Counted from the stretch's first letter, positions 45,556-58,793 are shown. The stretch: DNA of 64,000 nt from Daedaleopsis sinensis (GCA_033807695.1 CM066306.1:1922001-1986000); one strand, 5' to 3'. Numbers and translations: made by a program. The notes: a model not told the origin generated them from the letters alone.

Positions 45556-46530
45556 TCCCGCCGCATCGGAGGCGAGCTTCGATATCGTTAATATGTAACT
45601 AAGACAGATAGGCGAATGCTCGAACGCGGAGCCACTGCCGTGCCGAAGTCGTCGCTATCCATCCTCCCGTAGAGGGATGCCGCTCCTGATCCTGCCCCAC
45701 TCCGATCCTTACCCCAATTCATTCCCGAGCTGTGCGTCTCGCGAAGCTCACAGGCCGCCTCCCAACTTCGTCATTCACGCATTACCAGCTTTGGCAACCG
45801 ATCGTCTTGGATTCTGCGCCTGCAAGTCGCGGTACTGCCCCTGGTCATCATCCCCCACTGGACATCCATCGCGTGGCATCTTACGATCGCATTCGGTTCT
45901 GGTGGAGCATAACGGCCGTGCGCGGGAAACGGCCGGGTAGCCCTGGTACGCGCGGTGGCGGCTGTGCCGACGTTTGGGGTGCTGGAGTGTACGCCTGGCA
46001 TGCCGTGTCGAGTGAGGGTAGGGTTCTGGCAGCGGATAGTATGCTATATGTCGAACGCTTCTCGGACGCTTGGTGTTTGTACTCTATCGAGTGCCTCCCA
46101 TAGTCGCGGCGGGAACGCCGTGTAGCAATATCGTACTGTAGTCTAGTTGTCCCTCATGTATATATGTATCGTACTCTACCACCGTAGGATGTCGAGCTGC
46201 ACTTCGGGCGGGTGCAGTCTCTTTAATCAGGATATTGTGCATTCTCTCTCTGACATTTCGTCTCGCAGCCAGGATGTGAGTACCAATTGGCAGGCAGGCT
46301 GGAGGCGGACAAGCTTCTGAGTCGTATTTTGGAATTCGAAGTCAAGTTCTTCACGTGACCTCGAAGCAGTGACACGTCCGTGTCGATGAAGGTGTGCGCT
46401 GTAGAGTGAGTACCTTCGTCCCTCCACCCGTTGACCTCTTCCCCGCGCAGCCTGGACACGCACCTCTCGACCATCCTGCTGCTGGCGGCCTTGCTCTCTG
46501 CACTATAGTACCTCTTCTCGATCCGCCAAA
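45556..46530. other. Intergenic, no gene recognised
   Basis: This lies between the PBS2 stop and the GOT1 start. Open frames on both strands have no recognisable domain. The last 150 bases should contain the GOT1 promoter. Confidence 0.5.
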
Positions 46531-47553
46531 ATGTGGCTTACGGACGGTCAAAGTGCGTCTCTGCGCTCCAACTTTCGCCACCTCCCAGCACATCTCACCT
46601 CCCCTCGGTCCTGCAGAAATTGGTGTTGCGCTGACGTCGTTCGGGGGGCTCTTCATGCTCCTCGGCGTCATTCTCTTCTTTGACGGCGCGCTCCTCGCGC
46701 TGGGAAACGTACGTCTCGCCCATCGCCCGTGTCCGCGCCCCCTGCTCATCTCTGGGTACAATCCTCGCCCGTCTGTCATATCCCTATTGCCCCCGGCTCC
46801 CTCGCCACGCCGCCGTGCCGCTGTGCGTCCCCACTCCACCCTGGACGCGGCACCCGCGTGCTGGCGTGCCGACGTTCTGGCCGGGGATCCTCGCTCGAAA
46901 CAAAACTCGCCTCGCATGCCCCGCCTTGCTGCTGCATCCACGGCCCCGCACGCAGATCCTCTTCCTGGCCGGGCTGACCCTCATCATCGGGCCGTCGAAG
47001 ACGTTCTACTTCTTCGCGCGGCGGCAGAAGCTGCGGGGGACGCTGTGCTTCATCGGCGGCATCCTGCTCGTGTTCCTGAAGTGGCCGTTCGTGGGTGTCG
47101 TCGTCGAGACGTTCGGATTCCTGAACCTCTTCGGGTGCGTTTCGCGTTTCGCATTCCGCGTGCCCCTCCCGTGCTGCGTCATCTCCGTCATTGCGCTCTT
47201 CCCTTCTCGTTCTTCCATCCCTCCTGCTGCTGGTGGTGCTACCGCTGCCGCTCGTCCGAAGCCTTCTCGTGACGTCGGCGGGCGTGTTTCACCCCTGCAC
47301 CCGCACCCGTGTTGCCCATGTCCGCTGCATGCACCGAGATTGACACGCCTCCGTGCCCACAGGGACTTCTTCCCGGTCATCCTCACGTTCCTGCGCCAGC
47401 TGCCCGTCATCGGGCACGTCCTGACGCTGCCGTACATTCGGGATGTGAGCGCGCTGCCCCCCTCCTCATGCTGCGCAACGGGGCACGACGCTGACGCTTG
47501 TTTGGCAGGTCGCGGACCGCGTCGCGGGCTCTTCGCGGACGTCTATCGTATGA
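46531..47553 (+). CDS. GOT1: Golgi transport protein GOT1
   Basis: Five exons (46531-46552, 46617-46708, 46956-47134, 47363-47444, 47509-47553) give 139 residues, the usual length for the family. The start MWLTDGQKIGVALTSFGG is diagnostic. Four hydrophobic segments follow: FMLLGVILFFDGALLALGN, ILFLAGLTLIIGP, FIGGILLVFLKWPFVGVVV and FFPVILTFLRQLPVIGHVL. The tail is DRVAGSSRTSIV. Got1 is a tetraspanning protein of ER-derived vesicles and early Golgi that supports COPII budding and fusion. Two introns are unusually long for this genome, 247 and 228 nt. The first coding exon is only 22 nt. Confidence 0.93.
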
Positions 47554-48854
47554 CAATGACTGTGCACGGCCGACGCCAATATACTCTTTCCCTCATGCTC
47601 CACACATGCGCGTGCGCAGCGGCACTTCGTGCTGCGATGGATGTCTGGCATGCGTCCGACAGCTGCGTCCGCAGTCGGCTGTTCCGACGATAGACATCCG
47701 TCGGGCTTGTACGCGAATCGCATCTCATGCTTTGCTACTCGACCAGTATGCTCTAATACTAATTGGCTGCATGCTCGTCCCGCACGGGGCTATCTATCGT
47801 TCAAAGCTGAAAGTTCAACGTTAACGTTCAACGTTCAAACGTTGACGTTCATGAGGTCGACTCACAGCCCCGGTCAGTGGCAAAATTCTGGGGATACTCC
47901 AGGATCCAACCGGGGCCCGGTCGTCCGTGCGTCGATATGGAGTGTGGTGTAATTCTGCGAGCCCGGTCCCGCGCAGCCCCGCGCCCGGTGCGAATACGCG
48001 GTGGCTACTTACGTCCAACGGTTGCGGAGGTGGCGGAAAAGGGGATGTCCCGCTTCGGTTCCGCGGCATATATGTACTTCATTATAGTTACGGGGCCATG
48101 CCGCCACACCATATGTTCGACAATGAAAACGAAGATGAGGCGACGTGACGGATCGTTCGACGTTCGTTTCTATACACGTACGAGCGCGTACGTCGATGTC
48201 GGCGGACTGTGGGACGAGGACAGTCGGCCGCAGCCGGCCTTGTGCAGTGACAACAGATGACTCGGGTTTGGGAAGTTGATCCACACAGCAAGAGTCACTG
48301 TCACAGTGGGTCCAGAGGGATCCTTACGTATATGCTCCTTCGCAGGTCCGCAGAACGTTTGAACGTTTGGACCTTTGTGCTCCCGACAGGTGCAGAAATG
48401 GGCGTAAGCTGGGATTGTGCAGCGCTCGGTAAGATTGAGGACAGATTGGAGACAAAAGAAGGTGGAGACGGGTGGGATCTGGAGACTGGACAGCGGGGCG
48501 CCGATATAGAGGAGGATAGGCGAGGTAAGCGTCGGAAAGAATTAACGAAGGTTGAAAGGTACATCAGAAGCGTCGTTCGGGCAGTGCGTAATGGGCGTTG
48601 CGAAGGAGAGGACGGGTTGCTCAGTGCGGCCGAGCCATCGCAGGAGGTTGAAGTGGTTTGAGTCAAGGTTGAGTGCATGGAGCAGAGGGCAGCAGTCTGA
48701 TGCACGGAGAGCGGAGAGGACTCTCGGAGGACAAGACTCGCGGAAGCAGATAGATAACCTCGTGCCAAGGGGCGGCGTCTGCACTGCCCCAAAAGGGCAA
48801 GCTGGGGCGCCGTTATTAGGCGCGGTCACATGACTATGTTGACATAGGGTTCGC
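47554..48854. other. Intergenic with palindromic ACGTT cluster
   Basis: At 47813-47850 there is a dense cluster of ACGTT words containing the perfect 12-bp palindrome AACGTTAACGTT (47817-47828). A moderately long charged frame at 48257-48661 is not supported by any domain. Otherwise no gene was recognised. Confidence 0.45.
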
Positions 48855-48860
48855 ACGCGT
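48855..48860. promoter_or_regulatory. MluI cell-cycle box upstream of WEE1
   Basis: A single ACGCGT lies about 216 bp upstream of the WEE1 start codon. Wee1-type kinase genes are G1/S-regulated in yeasts, which makes a functional site plausible, but one copy alone is weak evidence. Confidence 0.35.
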
Positions 48861-49075
48861 CGAGCCAGCACAGAGATAATACCGCCGCCCGGACTGCAAC
48901 GTGTTTTCTCCCCTCGTGTCCGCTATTATCCCCCTCCGACTCCTCCTCGCAGTCTGTCCACACTACAACGCGCTCCTCTGGCCCGGCGACCGCCTCAATT
49001 GTGCTCGCCCCCAAGTCCCCAGCGCCGCCGCAGACATCCCCGTGTACCTCCCACCTTCCTTTGTCCTCCACAGCC

Positions 49076-52000
49076 ATGCTGCTCTCCCCAAGCTCCGACT
49101 ACACCTCTTTCAGACAATCAAAACGTGACTCTAGCGTGTCCTCATGTCGCGCCTCATCTCCTCTCTTCCACCGTACCCCCCCAAATTCCTCAAACTCTTC
49201 GCTCGCATACGACACGCCCATGCTCTCACCATCTCCGTATAGGCGACAAGCGCGGGCCGTCGACCAAGACGATGTCTTCCAGTCTCCTCTACGCGCATAC
49301 AGCCTCTACTCCCCACCCCACCCTCCAGATTCCTCTATGGTCGTGGACGACGATGAAGATGATATCTTCCTGGGCCCATCACCCTCCTCATCTCGCTTCA
49401 TCCCTTCATCATCCCCCGTCCTCCTCCGGACCCCGCTTCGGACCCCGGTCAAGGACCCTTCCCGAGACTCTCTCCAGTTCTCGCCTGATCGTCCTGCTTT
49501 GTCCCTTAAGCATCTCAACGTCACTGCAACGCTATTCTCGGCCGCCAGCGCCGGCACGAAGCGTAAACCGACGCCCATATCAACTCCCTCACGAACCCGC
49601 ACGATGACCCCACTTAACGTCACTTCGTCACTTGCTCATTCTCAGGCTGATCCCGCTACCCTCCATTTCGACCGTCTCGCCCCTCTGTCTGCCCCTCGCT
49701 TTAGCACTCGTACACCGCACAGCAAAGCAGAGACCGACCTTCATCTCAGGAAGCAGGCAGAAACCATGACCATGCTCACCTTGCGCGATCTTGATCACTC
49801 CTGTGACGAGAGCGGTTATGACTCTGACCCCGACGTCGATGAGACAATAGAGAAGCAGCAACCTCTCTTTATGGGTCCTTCCGGCGCCTCTACCGCTCCT
49901 TTGTCTTCCATAAAGTCCAGGACTAGGACAAAGACTGCTGCTAAAGGAAAGTCAATCGAAGTCCCCATCCGCAAGAGCTTGGTCAACGACGACGAGGTCG
50001 CCGAAGCTATCTCTCCAGGTGGGCACATCACTAAGCGTCGTGCACGCTCTCGCCCCGTGTCCGCAGAGCTGCTCGAGTCGGTGCAGAGCACGCCTGTCGT
50101 GTCCCATAACCAGGTGAGCCATCTTCTTTTGTGGTAGTGGCACTCAGCCACAATGGTATTGATTGCCGCGGACGCTAGGTCACGGCCACTCCACGCATAA
50201 ATGAAGGCAAGAGCGCAAGCACGGTCGCCTTTCCTTCTACCCGTACCATGCGCACACGAAAGATGAGCAATTCCTCCGTGACCTCCTCCGAGTCTGGGTC
50301 GCCCCGACGACGCCCCAATGCCGCGGGCGCGACGCGGACCCGTACGCAGTCACATACCAGCCGTACGTTGAATCGTCTCGAGAGCTCAAGCTCTGCAACC
50401 CTCTTCTTTGGACCCTCGATCACTAGCACGGTGAAGAAGGATACCGTGTCGGGCAGGACATCATCCGAGAGCAAGACACCTCTCTCGCCACTGTTTCTCC
50501 GCCCAGAGCCGCCCTCATCCCGTCGTGCTCCATTCGCCAACCGCCACAGTTACACAGGCCAAGGTGGTTTGATAACCAATTGGACTAGCCGATCACCAGC
50601 ACCAGCAACGTCTTCGCCTGCCCCCGTGAATGCACGGAAACGGATGGAGTCTGACTCGTCGGAAGACGAAGCGGATCTTTTTTTCACCAGTGGCCCTGCC
50701 GACTCTTCCTTCGCCATCAGCCTCCAGAAAGGCGGGACGCCCAGTCCCAAAAAGAAACAGAAGCGGGAGAGCGTCGATCCGTTGCCAAAGAAGTTCCGTG
50801 CCCGCGACTCGGGCGTCGTCCTCACCGACAGCGACGACGAGCTCGATCTCCCTCTCGACGATGGCAAGAACTTCCTGATGGCTGCCATGCCGCGCGCCTC
50901 GACGTCGGTGAGCACCATGGCGTCGTCCGGCGACGAACACGAACTGGTTACCCCCGGCTTCGCCCCGTCCGCATCATCGGGTTGGCCAACAATAGGCGTC
51001 GTCAACCTCGATGACGACCACCTCAGCGCTTCCCATAGCTCACACCTGGGCATCGGTATGGGCCGCAGCGTCGACGCGTTCATCCTCCGGACCCTGGCCG
51101 CAGGTGGTTCGGTCTCCACCCGTGGAGACGCCGAGCCGAAGCGTGTGCCTGGGACGCCCGTGAAGAAGGTCAAGACGGCACACCTCGTTGGTGGCGTACA
51201 GCGACCATGGCAGAGCGCAGTCGCTCACAAGATCGGCTTCAAGGACTTCGAGGATGGAGCAGCGAAGGGCAAAGCCAAGCCTCGAAAGAGCTTACCTGCG
51301 GCTTTCCCTAGTATCGGACGAGCGAAGGAGAGCAAGACGGTCAAGAAGGGGCGGAGGACTGGTGTGGCGAGTGAGCGGGATACAGATGTGGATTTGGACG
51401 ATGGGGACAGCCCTACTGCGAGGAAGGACGGCAAGTATGATGGGCTGGGGTTGGGCAGGCCGACTACCGGGATACCGCAATTCGCCCGACCGAGTGGAGA
51501 TGGGAGAGTGGGGAAGGCGCATTGGCTAATGCGACGGAGCAGCAGCGGTGCGTTTTCCAGCTCGAGCGACGCGTCTTCGGTGAACGCAACGCCAACGCGG
51601 CTCACGCCCAAAGGTGCGTCAGCAACGGCCTCCCATGGCGACGACAAGCTGACTTTTCTGCCAGAATGGATGTTGCCGCCGTCACGGGTGCAAGCACCCG
51701 CGTCGCCGCTGAAGAACAGCATCGAGGCGTCCAGTCGGTCGACGTCGGAGTGTTCGACTGCAACCAACTCGCCGACCATGACTTTGATCAGGAACCCGCT
51801 CGGCACTGTCTCACAGCGCGAGCGGCGAGTGAGCCAGAACCTCCCTCCCCTGCGCACCCCCGTCTCAGGGCTGTGGGCCGCGCTGAATGCTCAGCGACCG
51901 CACACGCACGCCCATCCTGCGCGTCAGTCACACGCCCAGCCCGTAGCGCAAACCAGAAGACTGCCCGAGCCTTCGGACGAGGAGCAGCCTGGACGGTTCG

Positions 52001-53314
52001 AGCGGGAGTTCGTGGAGATCGATGAGCTTGGGAGCGGGGAATTTGGGCGTGCGATGAAAGTCCGCTACAAGGATCCGGCCTGCGGGGAGGACGTCTTCGC
52101 GGTGAAGAAGTCGAAGCGCTTCGAAGGTGTCAAGCATCGGTGAGTACTTCGTCTGTTCGTTATGCTCGTTGCGCCCAGTCACGGGGCGGATCAATGCGCG
52201 ATGGAGCGGCGTTTTCGCAGCCAGTCGTCCGAAGTCGTCTTTCCATTCCCAGTGCCGCCGTGCTTCTAGGTTGGCACGGGATTGTGGTCGCGGGGATATT
52301 CTCCCCGGATGCCTTCGTTGCCTGCTCGATTCGGTTGCTGACGTCCAGCCCCCACTACAGGCTTCGACTTCGCGAAGAGGTCGAAATTCTAAAGCATCTG
52401 TCCGATGTTGCATCGCGCTCCCCGGACGCCGCGGCTCGCAGCCCACGACGACACCCGAACATATTGGGATACATCGACAGCTGGGAAGAGGACGAAACGC
52501 TGTACATCCAAACGGAGCTGTGCGAGCTCGGCAACTTTGCGCACTTCCTCTGGGAGTTCGGCCGCGCGTTCCCGCGCCTGGACGAGGCCCGCGTTTGGAA
52601 GATCTTGGCCGAGCTCGCGTCGGGCCTGCGCTTCGTCCACGACGCGAACGTGATCCATCTCGACCTGAAGCCGGCGAACATCTTCCTCACTGGCGAGGGG
52701 CGGCTCAAGATCGGCGACTTTGGCATGGCTTCCGTGTGGCCGCGCCCCTCGCCGCCCGGGGAGGTCCAACTCATCCCGGGCGCGAAGCCAGCGGGGTTCG
52801 AGCGCGAAGGCGACAAGCTCTACCTCGCCCCGGAGGTCCTGCAGGGCCGGTACGGGAAGGCGGCGGACGTGTTCAGCTTGGGCATGACGATGCTCGAGAC
52901 GGCGTCGAACATCATCGTCCCAGACCAGTACGTGCCCCCGTTCTGTTTCTGTACCTGCCACGATCACGACCGCTGATGGATACATTTGCACACAGGGGCG
53001 ACGGCTGGCACCGGCTGCGGCGCGAAGACTTTAGCCAGGTCGAGCTGGAGGCGAGCACGGAGCTGTGGGACGTGCTGAGGAGCATGATGCGCGCGGCGCC
53101 TGCGCTGCGGATCGGGATCGCGCTCGTCGACACGCACCCGGTCGTCCTGCGCGCGCGACGGGCGATGGAGCGGGTGCGCTCGCAGCACGGCCCTGTGTTC
53201 GGTGCGTCCCCGCTCGGCGCTGTCCCAGACGGCTTCCTGGACGAAATCCTGGCTCGTGGGCGCCGCGGGTACGACGACGGCGACGACGACTGGGAGATGG
53301 ATCTTGGCTCGTAG
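49076..53314 (+). CDS. WEE1: WEE1-type mitotic inhibitor kinase
   Basis: Four exons (49076-50113, 50179-52139, 52361-52927, 52996-53314) give 1294 residues. About the first 960 are disordered, rich in Ser/Thr-Pro, and include the motifs DESGYDSDPD, RRARSRPVSAELL, SATLFFGPSI, RDSGVVLTDSDDE, VDAFILRTLAAGG and RSSSGAF, which look like regulatory or docking segments. The kinase domain begins with FVEIDELGSGEFG, then Lys in FAVKKSKRF, the Wee1-type catalytic loop IHLDLKPANIF (Leu in place of the usual Arg), IGDFGMAS and YLAPEVL. Wee1 phosphorylates the inhibitory tyrosine of Cdk1 in the nucleus and delays mitosis. The intron at 52140-52360 is 221 nt, long for this genome. Confidence 0.92.
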
Positions 53315-55878
53315 TCGCCAGGGCCTGATCCTCTCCTCCTCTTCACCGCGTCCGTCTCGATTTTTCTTTTGGTCCCCCCCGGCGATGTCGCGGGGCAGCT
53401 ACGTGTCGATGTGTATTTTTGTGAGCTATGCGTTCTTGGCCGTCTCTTCTTGAATCGAAATGCCCCCGTCCCGTCTGTCTTGTTTCTATTTGTCTAACCT
53501 ATCGCTCACGCCGTGCTCCTTGGTTCGCCCCCGTTTTTATTCTCCTCCGGCTGCGGCACTGCACGCACGGGCCCAGTCTTGGTTACGATAGCGTTAATGT
53601 GGTGTAATAACAGTCCGCTCCCGATGCCCGCTTCCTTCCCTTCCTCTTCCAATGCCATTCGCAATGCACGCCTCCCATGCCGCAATGATATGTACATGTC
53701 TTCCCGTTCTATCCACTAGGTCTACGCACGCCCATCCACCCCTCTATGCCCCAGTCCCCCTAGTCCTAAGTCCTCTCCATCCATCCATCACTGTCGCACG
53801 TCACCTCCCTGCAAGCAAGCACAGCACCCAGCCCATGTCTGTTTAGTTCGTTGCGGACCACTATCCATACCCTCGCCGTCGGTACCGGTCGCGCCGTCTC
53901 CCTAATCCCCGAGCACCCTGTTTCTTCTGCATGATCGGGACCGCGTCCGGGACATACATGTGTACATACCTACATTCACGGATTCACGCTCCCCTACATA
54001 CCTACCTACATACATACGTACATGCGGACCAGCCCGTCCCCCCCCCCCCCCCCCATCCCATCCCGTTCGCGCTGCAACCACACCCGGTGTGGGTAGAGCA
54101 GCGCTGCGTATACGTCCACGTCTACGCCACCGTGCACATTCCGGTTCCTATAGCTACATGCGTCGGTGTCCCAGTCGCGTTTTGGATTTGCGTTCTCGAG
54201 AAGTACTTGAGCCTTGTATGTCACGATATCAATCTGAATCTATACGCCCACCGTTCAAACGTCCAGTTCATGTCCCCCGTCTGCAACCGTTGGCTACCCT
54301 TGCGATTTCTGGTGCAGTACTCGGTGCTCCGTCTGTGCCAAGTCCCTGCCTAACGAACACTAGCCTCTGAAGATCTGAACACCTGTGGAGCAGAGTAACA
54401 TCAGTAAGGTGGGGTTCTCATCCAAACTTCGCCGGAACTCGAAAGACCGAGAGCTTCCCTCCCTCCGCCCTCCGCTAATCCTACATGCGAGCGCGCGAGC
54501 ACCCTCCAGGAGCGAGTATGGGGCCGACGCAGGCTGCATACGGCTGGCGGGATGCGCGCATGGGCCGTCTCAGATGTCCCCATGTCTCAGTCGCTCTGAT
54601 CTCAGAGGAAAGACTGAGGACGCACGATCAGAGCATACAGCTACGCGACCTTGGCAGCGGGTGCTTTTCCAGCCAATGGGGGTGCAGCCCGGGGCGGCCC
54701 GGGCACCCGGCGGCAGGGGCGAGGGATCGACGATGGGATCGGGGGGGAAGGACGTCGGCCGGGAGGACCGTCATGATCTGGTCTGGGGGGCGACCGCGTC
54801 CTATGCCGTTCTGAGCCCCGCGTCCTATGCCGTTCTGAGCTGCCGCCAGGGCAGCGCTGACGCGAGCGGCCGCGGCGGGCAAGGCACGCGCGCGCTGGGC
54901 GAGTTGTGGTTTAGCGTGCTGCGCGCACCCACGACATACCCGTGGGTCCGACGGGGGGTACGGAGCCGGGCGCGCGCGACGGTGGAGATTTGTCAAATGC
55001 ACGGCGCACGTTATGGCTAGGCGTATTTGGGCCGCTGGCGAGGTCGAGGGCGGGTGGAGGAATTGAACGTTTACGTGGGGGGCGATTGGGATGGCAATGA
55101 TTGTCCGTGGAAACGGAAACGGCCGGGGGGAGACTCGCTACGAGGGACTCAGGGAGGGCAGGGAAGGAGGAGGGAGGGAGGAGGGAGGGGGATGGCCACA
55201 AAGGGCGCCACGAGGACGCGTGCATTTAACCATATGCGGGGCAGAACATGTAATGGGCGGGCGCAGAGAGTTGCCGGATAAGGCAAGAGAGTCGGGATGG
55301 CCGACCAGGACGGACGGTCACGGGGCCCAGCGGCGAGCAGCGAGTGCGAAGCGTGGATGTGCACTGCGAGTGATTAGTGAGTGCTGAGTACTGGGAGTAC
55401 TTATAAGTGTATACAGCCAGTACTCGAGTACAGCCAGTACTCGAGTCCGTTCAGTACTCGTGAGCTGCGACGTCCGAGCGACTCGGTCCCTGCCAGCAGC
55501 TGCCACTCCCATTCGCTCCCCGTCTTTCTCCCAGTCCCCTCCCAGCACGTCCCCTCCCCCGCCCCCTCCTCCTCCTCCCCACCACGACGACCTCTCCCCA
55601 CCCGCGACGCGCCCGTGTTCGAGGGTTCCTTAGCCGACAGCGGCTGTGCACTCGAGAGCATCGCAAGTGAATGATTGCGATCCCGGTCATCTGCTTCATT
55701 TAGACGCCCCCGCGACTGCAAAGCCCGAACCCGTACCTGACAACTCTCTCAATCTCTCCCGCTAACATTTCTCCCTCTATCTCTCCTTCCCCGCCCTCCT
55801 CCTCCTCCTCCTTCCCTTCTTCCTCTCCCTCTCCTTCCTTCTCGCTGCCCCGGCTACCATTCCCCCCGCAACGCTCAA
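53315..55878. other. Intergenic, low-complexity
   Basis: This 2.5-kb gap holds short repeats (TACCTACCTACATACATACG near 53995-54020), a 17-base C run at 54038-54054, and purine-rich stretches near 55160-55190. From 55490 on the plus strand becomes strongly C/T-rich, ending in a CTCCTCCTCCTCC-type tract just before the homeodomain gene. That tract is a likely core promoter. No credible gene was recognised. Confidence 0.5.
54038..54054 (+). repeat. Homopolymer run of 17 C
   Basis: Seventeen consecutive C bases. Runs of this length are prone to length errors in sequencing and to slippage in vivo. Confidence 0.9.
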
Positions 55879-58793
55879 ATGCTCTCCCATCCACGCCCCC
55901 TCCTCGATATCCCACCTCACGATCTTTCCTCCCACCAGAGCAATAATCAGCCCGCTCTCTACCACATCCTCTCCCACAACATCCCGCAGAACTCTATTCA
56001 CCACCATCCCTTCCCCATCCCCGCACCCTACGACCCCCGCCTCCACCTCGACCCTCCTCTCGACCTCCACCACCCGTCCCAGAACCAGACCTGCGTCCCC
56101 GCCCTCATCCCTCCGGGCATGGACCCCTCACAAGTCGACATCCGCACCTTCTACCCTTACACCCCCAACGAGGTCAAGCACCGCAAGCGCACCACTCGCG
56201 CCCAACTCAAGGTCCTCGAATCCGTCTACAAGTATGACACAAAGCCCAACGCGTCCCTCCGCAAGAAGCTCGCCGCAGAGCTCGACATGACCCCGCGCGG
56301 TGTCCAGGTACGTCCCAGAACCCCCTATTCACGCGTCTCTCCAACCCTCTTGACGCGTCGCACTCTCCCTCCGCTTTCTCCTCCCGTCACCCCCGCCAGG
56401 TCTGGTTCCAGAATCGCCGTGCAAAGACCAAGCAGCAAGCCAAAAAGGCAGAGGCCGCTTCCACCGCAGGTTCAAAGCCCTCGTCCGACGACCCATCCGC
56501 CTCTTCCTCCAATCTCGCTGCTGCCACCACCGCAGACGGCGACGACGACGACGACGACGATCTCAAGGACGAAGACGATCCTCTACAAGCGCTACCAGGC
56601 TCCCCTCAGCCGCCCCAGTCCTCGGAGGAAACATCTCCGGACGACTCTGCCACTTCCGCCCCCTCGGAGGCGACTCCCTCGAGCGCGACTGACGGTGAAT
56701 CTACCCCTGATAGCCGCCGAGGATCCATCGCACATCCCAGCTCACATCCCAACTGGCCTGGATCGTCACCATCTGCTTCGTCTGCATCTGCCACCGCCTC
56801 CGCCCCATCACCCTCATCCACGATGCCAAGTCCGAGTATGTCAGCGCATGCCAGCGGCCACGTCCGTCTGTCCACCCATCCGCCGTCTACGACGTCGTAC
56901 GACCATACTCACCTCGCCCCTCCTGACATCTACTCCCAGCGACGCACCTCTCTCCCCGTCGCAGCCCTCTCTCCTTCGCTTGGTCATGGTATGCGCCTGG
57001 GAGCCCAGAAACGCGGCTTCGATCCATCTGTCCGTCGACGCTCGATTGACAACCGCATGTCCGCGCACCCGTATATGCACGTCGCAGCCAACGTGAACAA
57101 CCCGCACAGTGCACTGATGGAAGGAGACGAGACCGGCTCGCATCCACAGCAGATGATGAGGCGGCCACAGCTCATGCCCCGTCTAAGTGCACCCTTCGCA
57201 TCCAGCCCCCACCAGGTCCATCCTGCACAGGGCGCGCACTCGATGCCCGTCGTCCCCTCCCAGCTGTCGCGTGCGCATCTCGGGCCCCAGCGGCAGTACG
57301 ACATCTCGCCCATCCCCGTCGGCCTCTCCCCGCACACGGCGTACAGCGGCGCGGGCGGCCAGGGCTACGACCTCTTCGCGCCGCGCCACTCGATCGACGG
57401 CAGCGCGCTCGGGCTCATGCAGGCGCACGCGCAGATGAACATGGGCATGCACCCGACGAGCCACGGTATGGACGGCAGCGACCCGTACAGCATGGGCATG
57501 GGCATGGGCCCGCACAACACGCGCGGGTACGTGCTCTCGCAGCGCCCCATCCAGCCGCCCGTCCCCGGGCCGCTGCCGTCGCCCAACTTCTCGTTCGGCA
57601 ACCCGTTCGTCCCTGGGGGGAGCGCCTCGAACCCGTCGAGCCACTCGGGCACGCCGCCGAACGGATCGTCGCCGTCGCTGCTCGCGGTGCACCGGCGCGC
57701 GAGCGAAGGCGGCGCGTCGGACGCGGACACGGAGGAGAGCAGCGCGGGGCCGCTGTCGCGGTTCGGGAGCGTCGCGAGTCTCGGGGGCAGCGAGGTGAGC
57801 TGGACGAGCGCGTACACGTCCGAGGGCGGGCACGACGGGGACGACGCGAACATCTGCGCAAGTCGGCGCGAGAGCTGGTGAGTGCTGCTCTGTTATATGT
57901 CTGCGCTGTCGTTTCGCACGCGGCGAGAAGTCGTTCATTTCGGCGGACTCCTGCCTGCTCCCTTTCCCTTTTGTTCACCCGATAAGCCCTCGGGAGTGGG
58001 TGTCCATGCATCACAGGCGCTGACTGCTCTTCTTCGCCCCGTCCGTCCTCGCAGCGCGTCATCCAACGGGCAGTTCCTCGAGATGTTCTCGGACCTGGAC
58101 GTCGGCAGCAACGGGGGCACGCCTGCGCCCCCAGGCCACCACGACCAGCACCCGATGTGCTCTGGTCCCACAGCTACGCACCTCTCGCCGCACAACTACC
58201 CGCACCACGTGCTCTCGCACTCCCCCGACGGGTCGGCCGCGCAGCAGCAGCAGCAGCAGCACCTGCACTCGCCGCCAGAGGCCGACGGCGGATACCCCTC
58301 CCCGTCGTCCGCGTCCACGATCTCCGTGGGGAGCACCCACAGCCCGCACGGCAGCCCGCACGAGACCCCCGCGCAGCAGCACCCGGGCGTCGCGAGCGGG
58401 AGCGGACACGTGCGCACGCACACGTCGAGCGAGCTCGCGTACGCGCTCTCCGGCGAGCCCGACGTGCCGCAGACATACGCGCAGGGCCCCGCGGCGCACG
58501 ACGCCCCGCTGCAGTACCCGCTGTACGCGCCGGACGGCGCGGACGGCGACTACCGCTACGCGCAGCAGCACGCGGACTACGCCAAGGCGCACATGGGCCA
58601 CTTCCCGACCGTGTACGAGGGGTACGTGTACCCCCCGGACGGCCACCACGGCCACCTCTCCGGCGACGGCAGCGGCGGCGACGGCGCGATGGACGGCGCG
58701 CACGCGGCCGGCGCGGTCGAGCTGTCGCACATGTGCGTGCCCGCGTCCGAGGTGCACTTCATGGGCGGGGGCGGGTACATGCAGTACTCGTAG
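55879..58793 (+). CDS. Homeodomain transcription factor with large disordered tail
   Basis: Exons 55879-56307, 56400-57877 and 58055-58793 give 881 residues. The homeodomain covers about residues 98-160: basic arm KHRKRTTRAQ, helix 1 LKVLESVYKYD, helix 2 SLRKKLAAELDMTPRGVQ, and recognition helix VWFQNRRAKTKQQAKK, split by the first intron just before VWFQNRR. The N-terminus is His/Pro-rich. After the homeodomain come an aspartate run (DDDDDDD near residue 190), long Ser/Pro and Met/Gly/His-rich stretches, and a run of Gln (QQQQQQ) near residue 760. Such one-homeodomain fungal factors (Pah1- or Phx1-like) control development and starvation responses. It is not of the mating-type HD1/HD2 pair type judging by length and context, since no partner gene is adjacent. 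The start could be the later ATG at residue 81 (MDPSQVDIRTFYPY). Confidence 0.88.

Noticed and set aside
48257..48661. Charged 134-codon frame between GOT1 and WEE1
   Set aside because: No homologous family, intron structure or promoter feature recognised; kept as intergenic.
52140..52976. Alternative WEE1 frame reading through the long third intron
   Set aside because: Only splicing 52139 to 52361 gives the continuous kinase subdomain sequence KHRLRLREEVEILKHL; the intervening peptide is not kinase-like.
54038..54054. Poly-C run as a functional element
   Set aside because: A lone homopolymer in a gene-poor gap is more simply a slippage or sequencing-length artefact.
55879..58793. Homeodomain gene as a mating-type (HD1/HD2) locus
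   Set aside because: Mating-type HD genes occur as divergent pairs and here there is no adjacent partner or MIP gene; the homeodomain and long tail fit a general regulator better.
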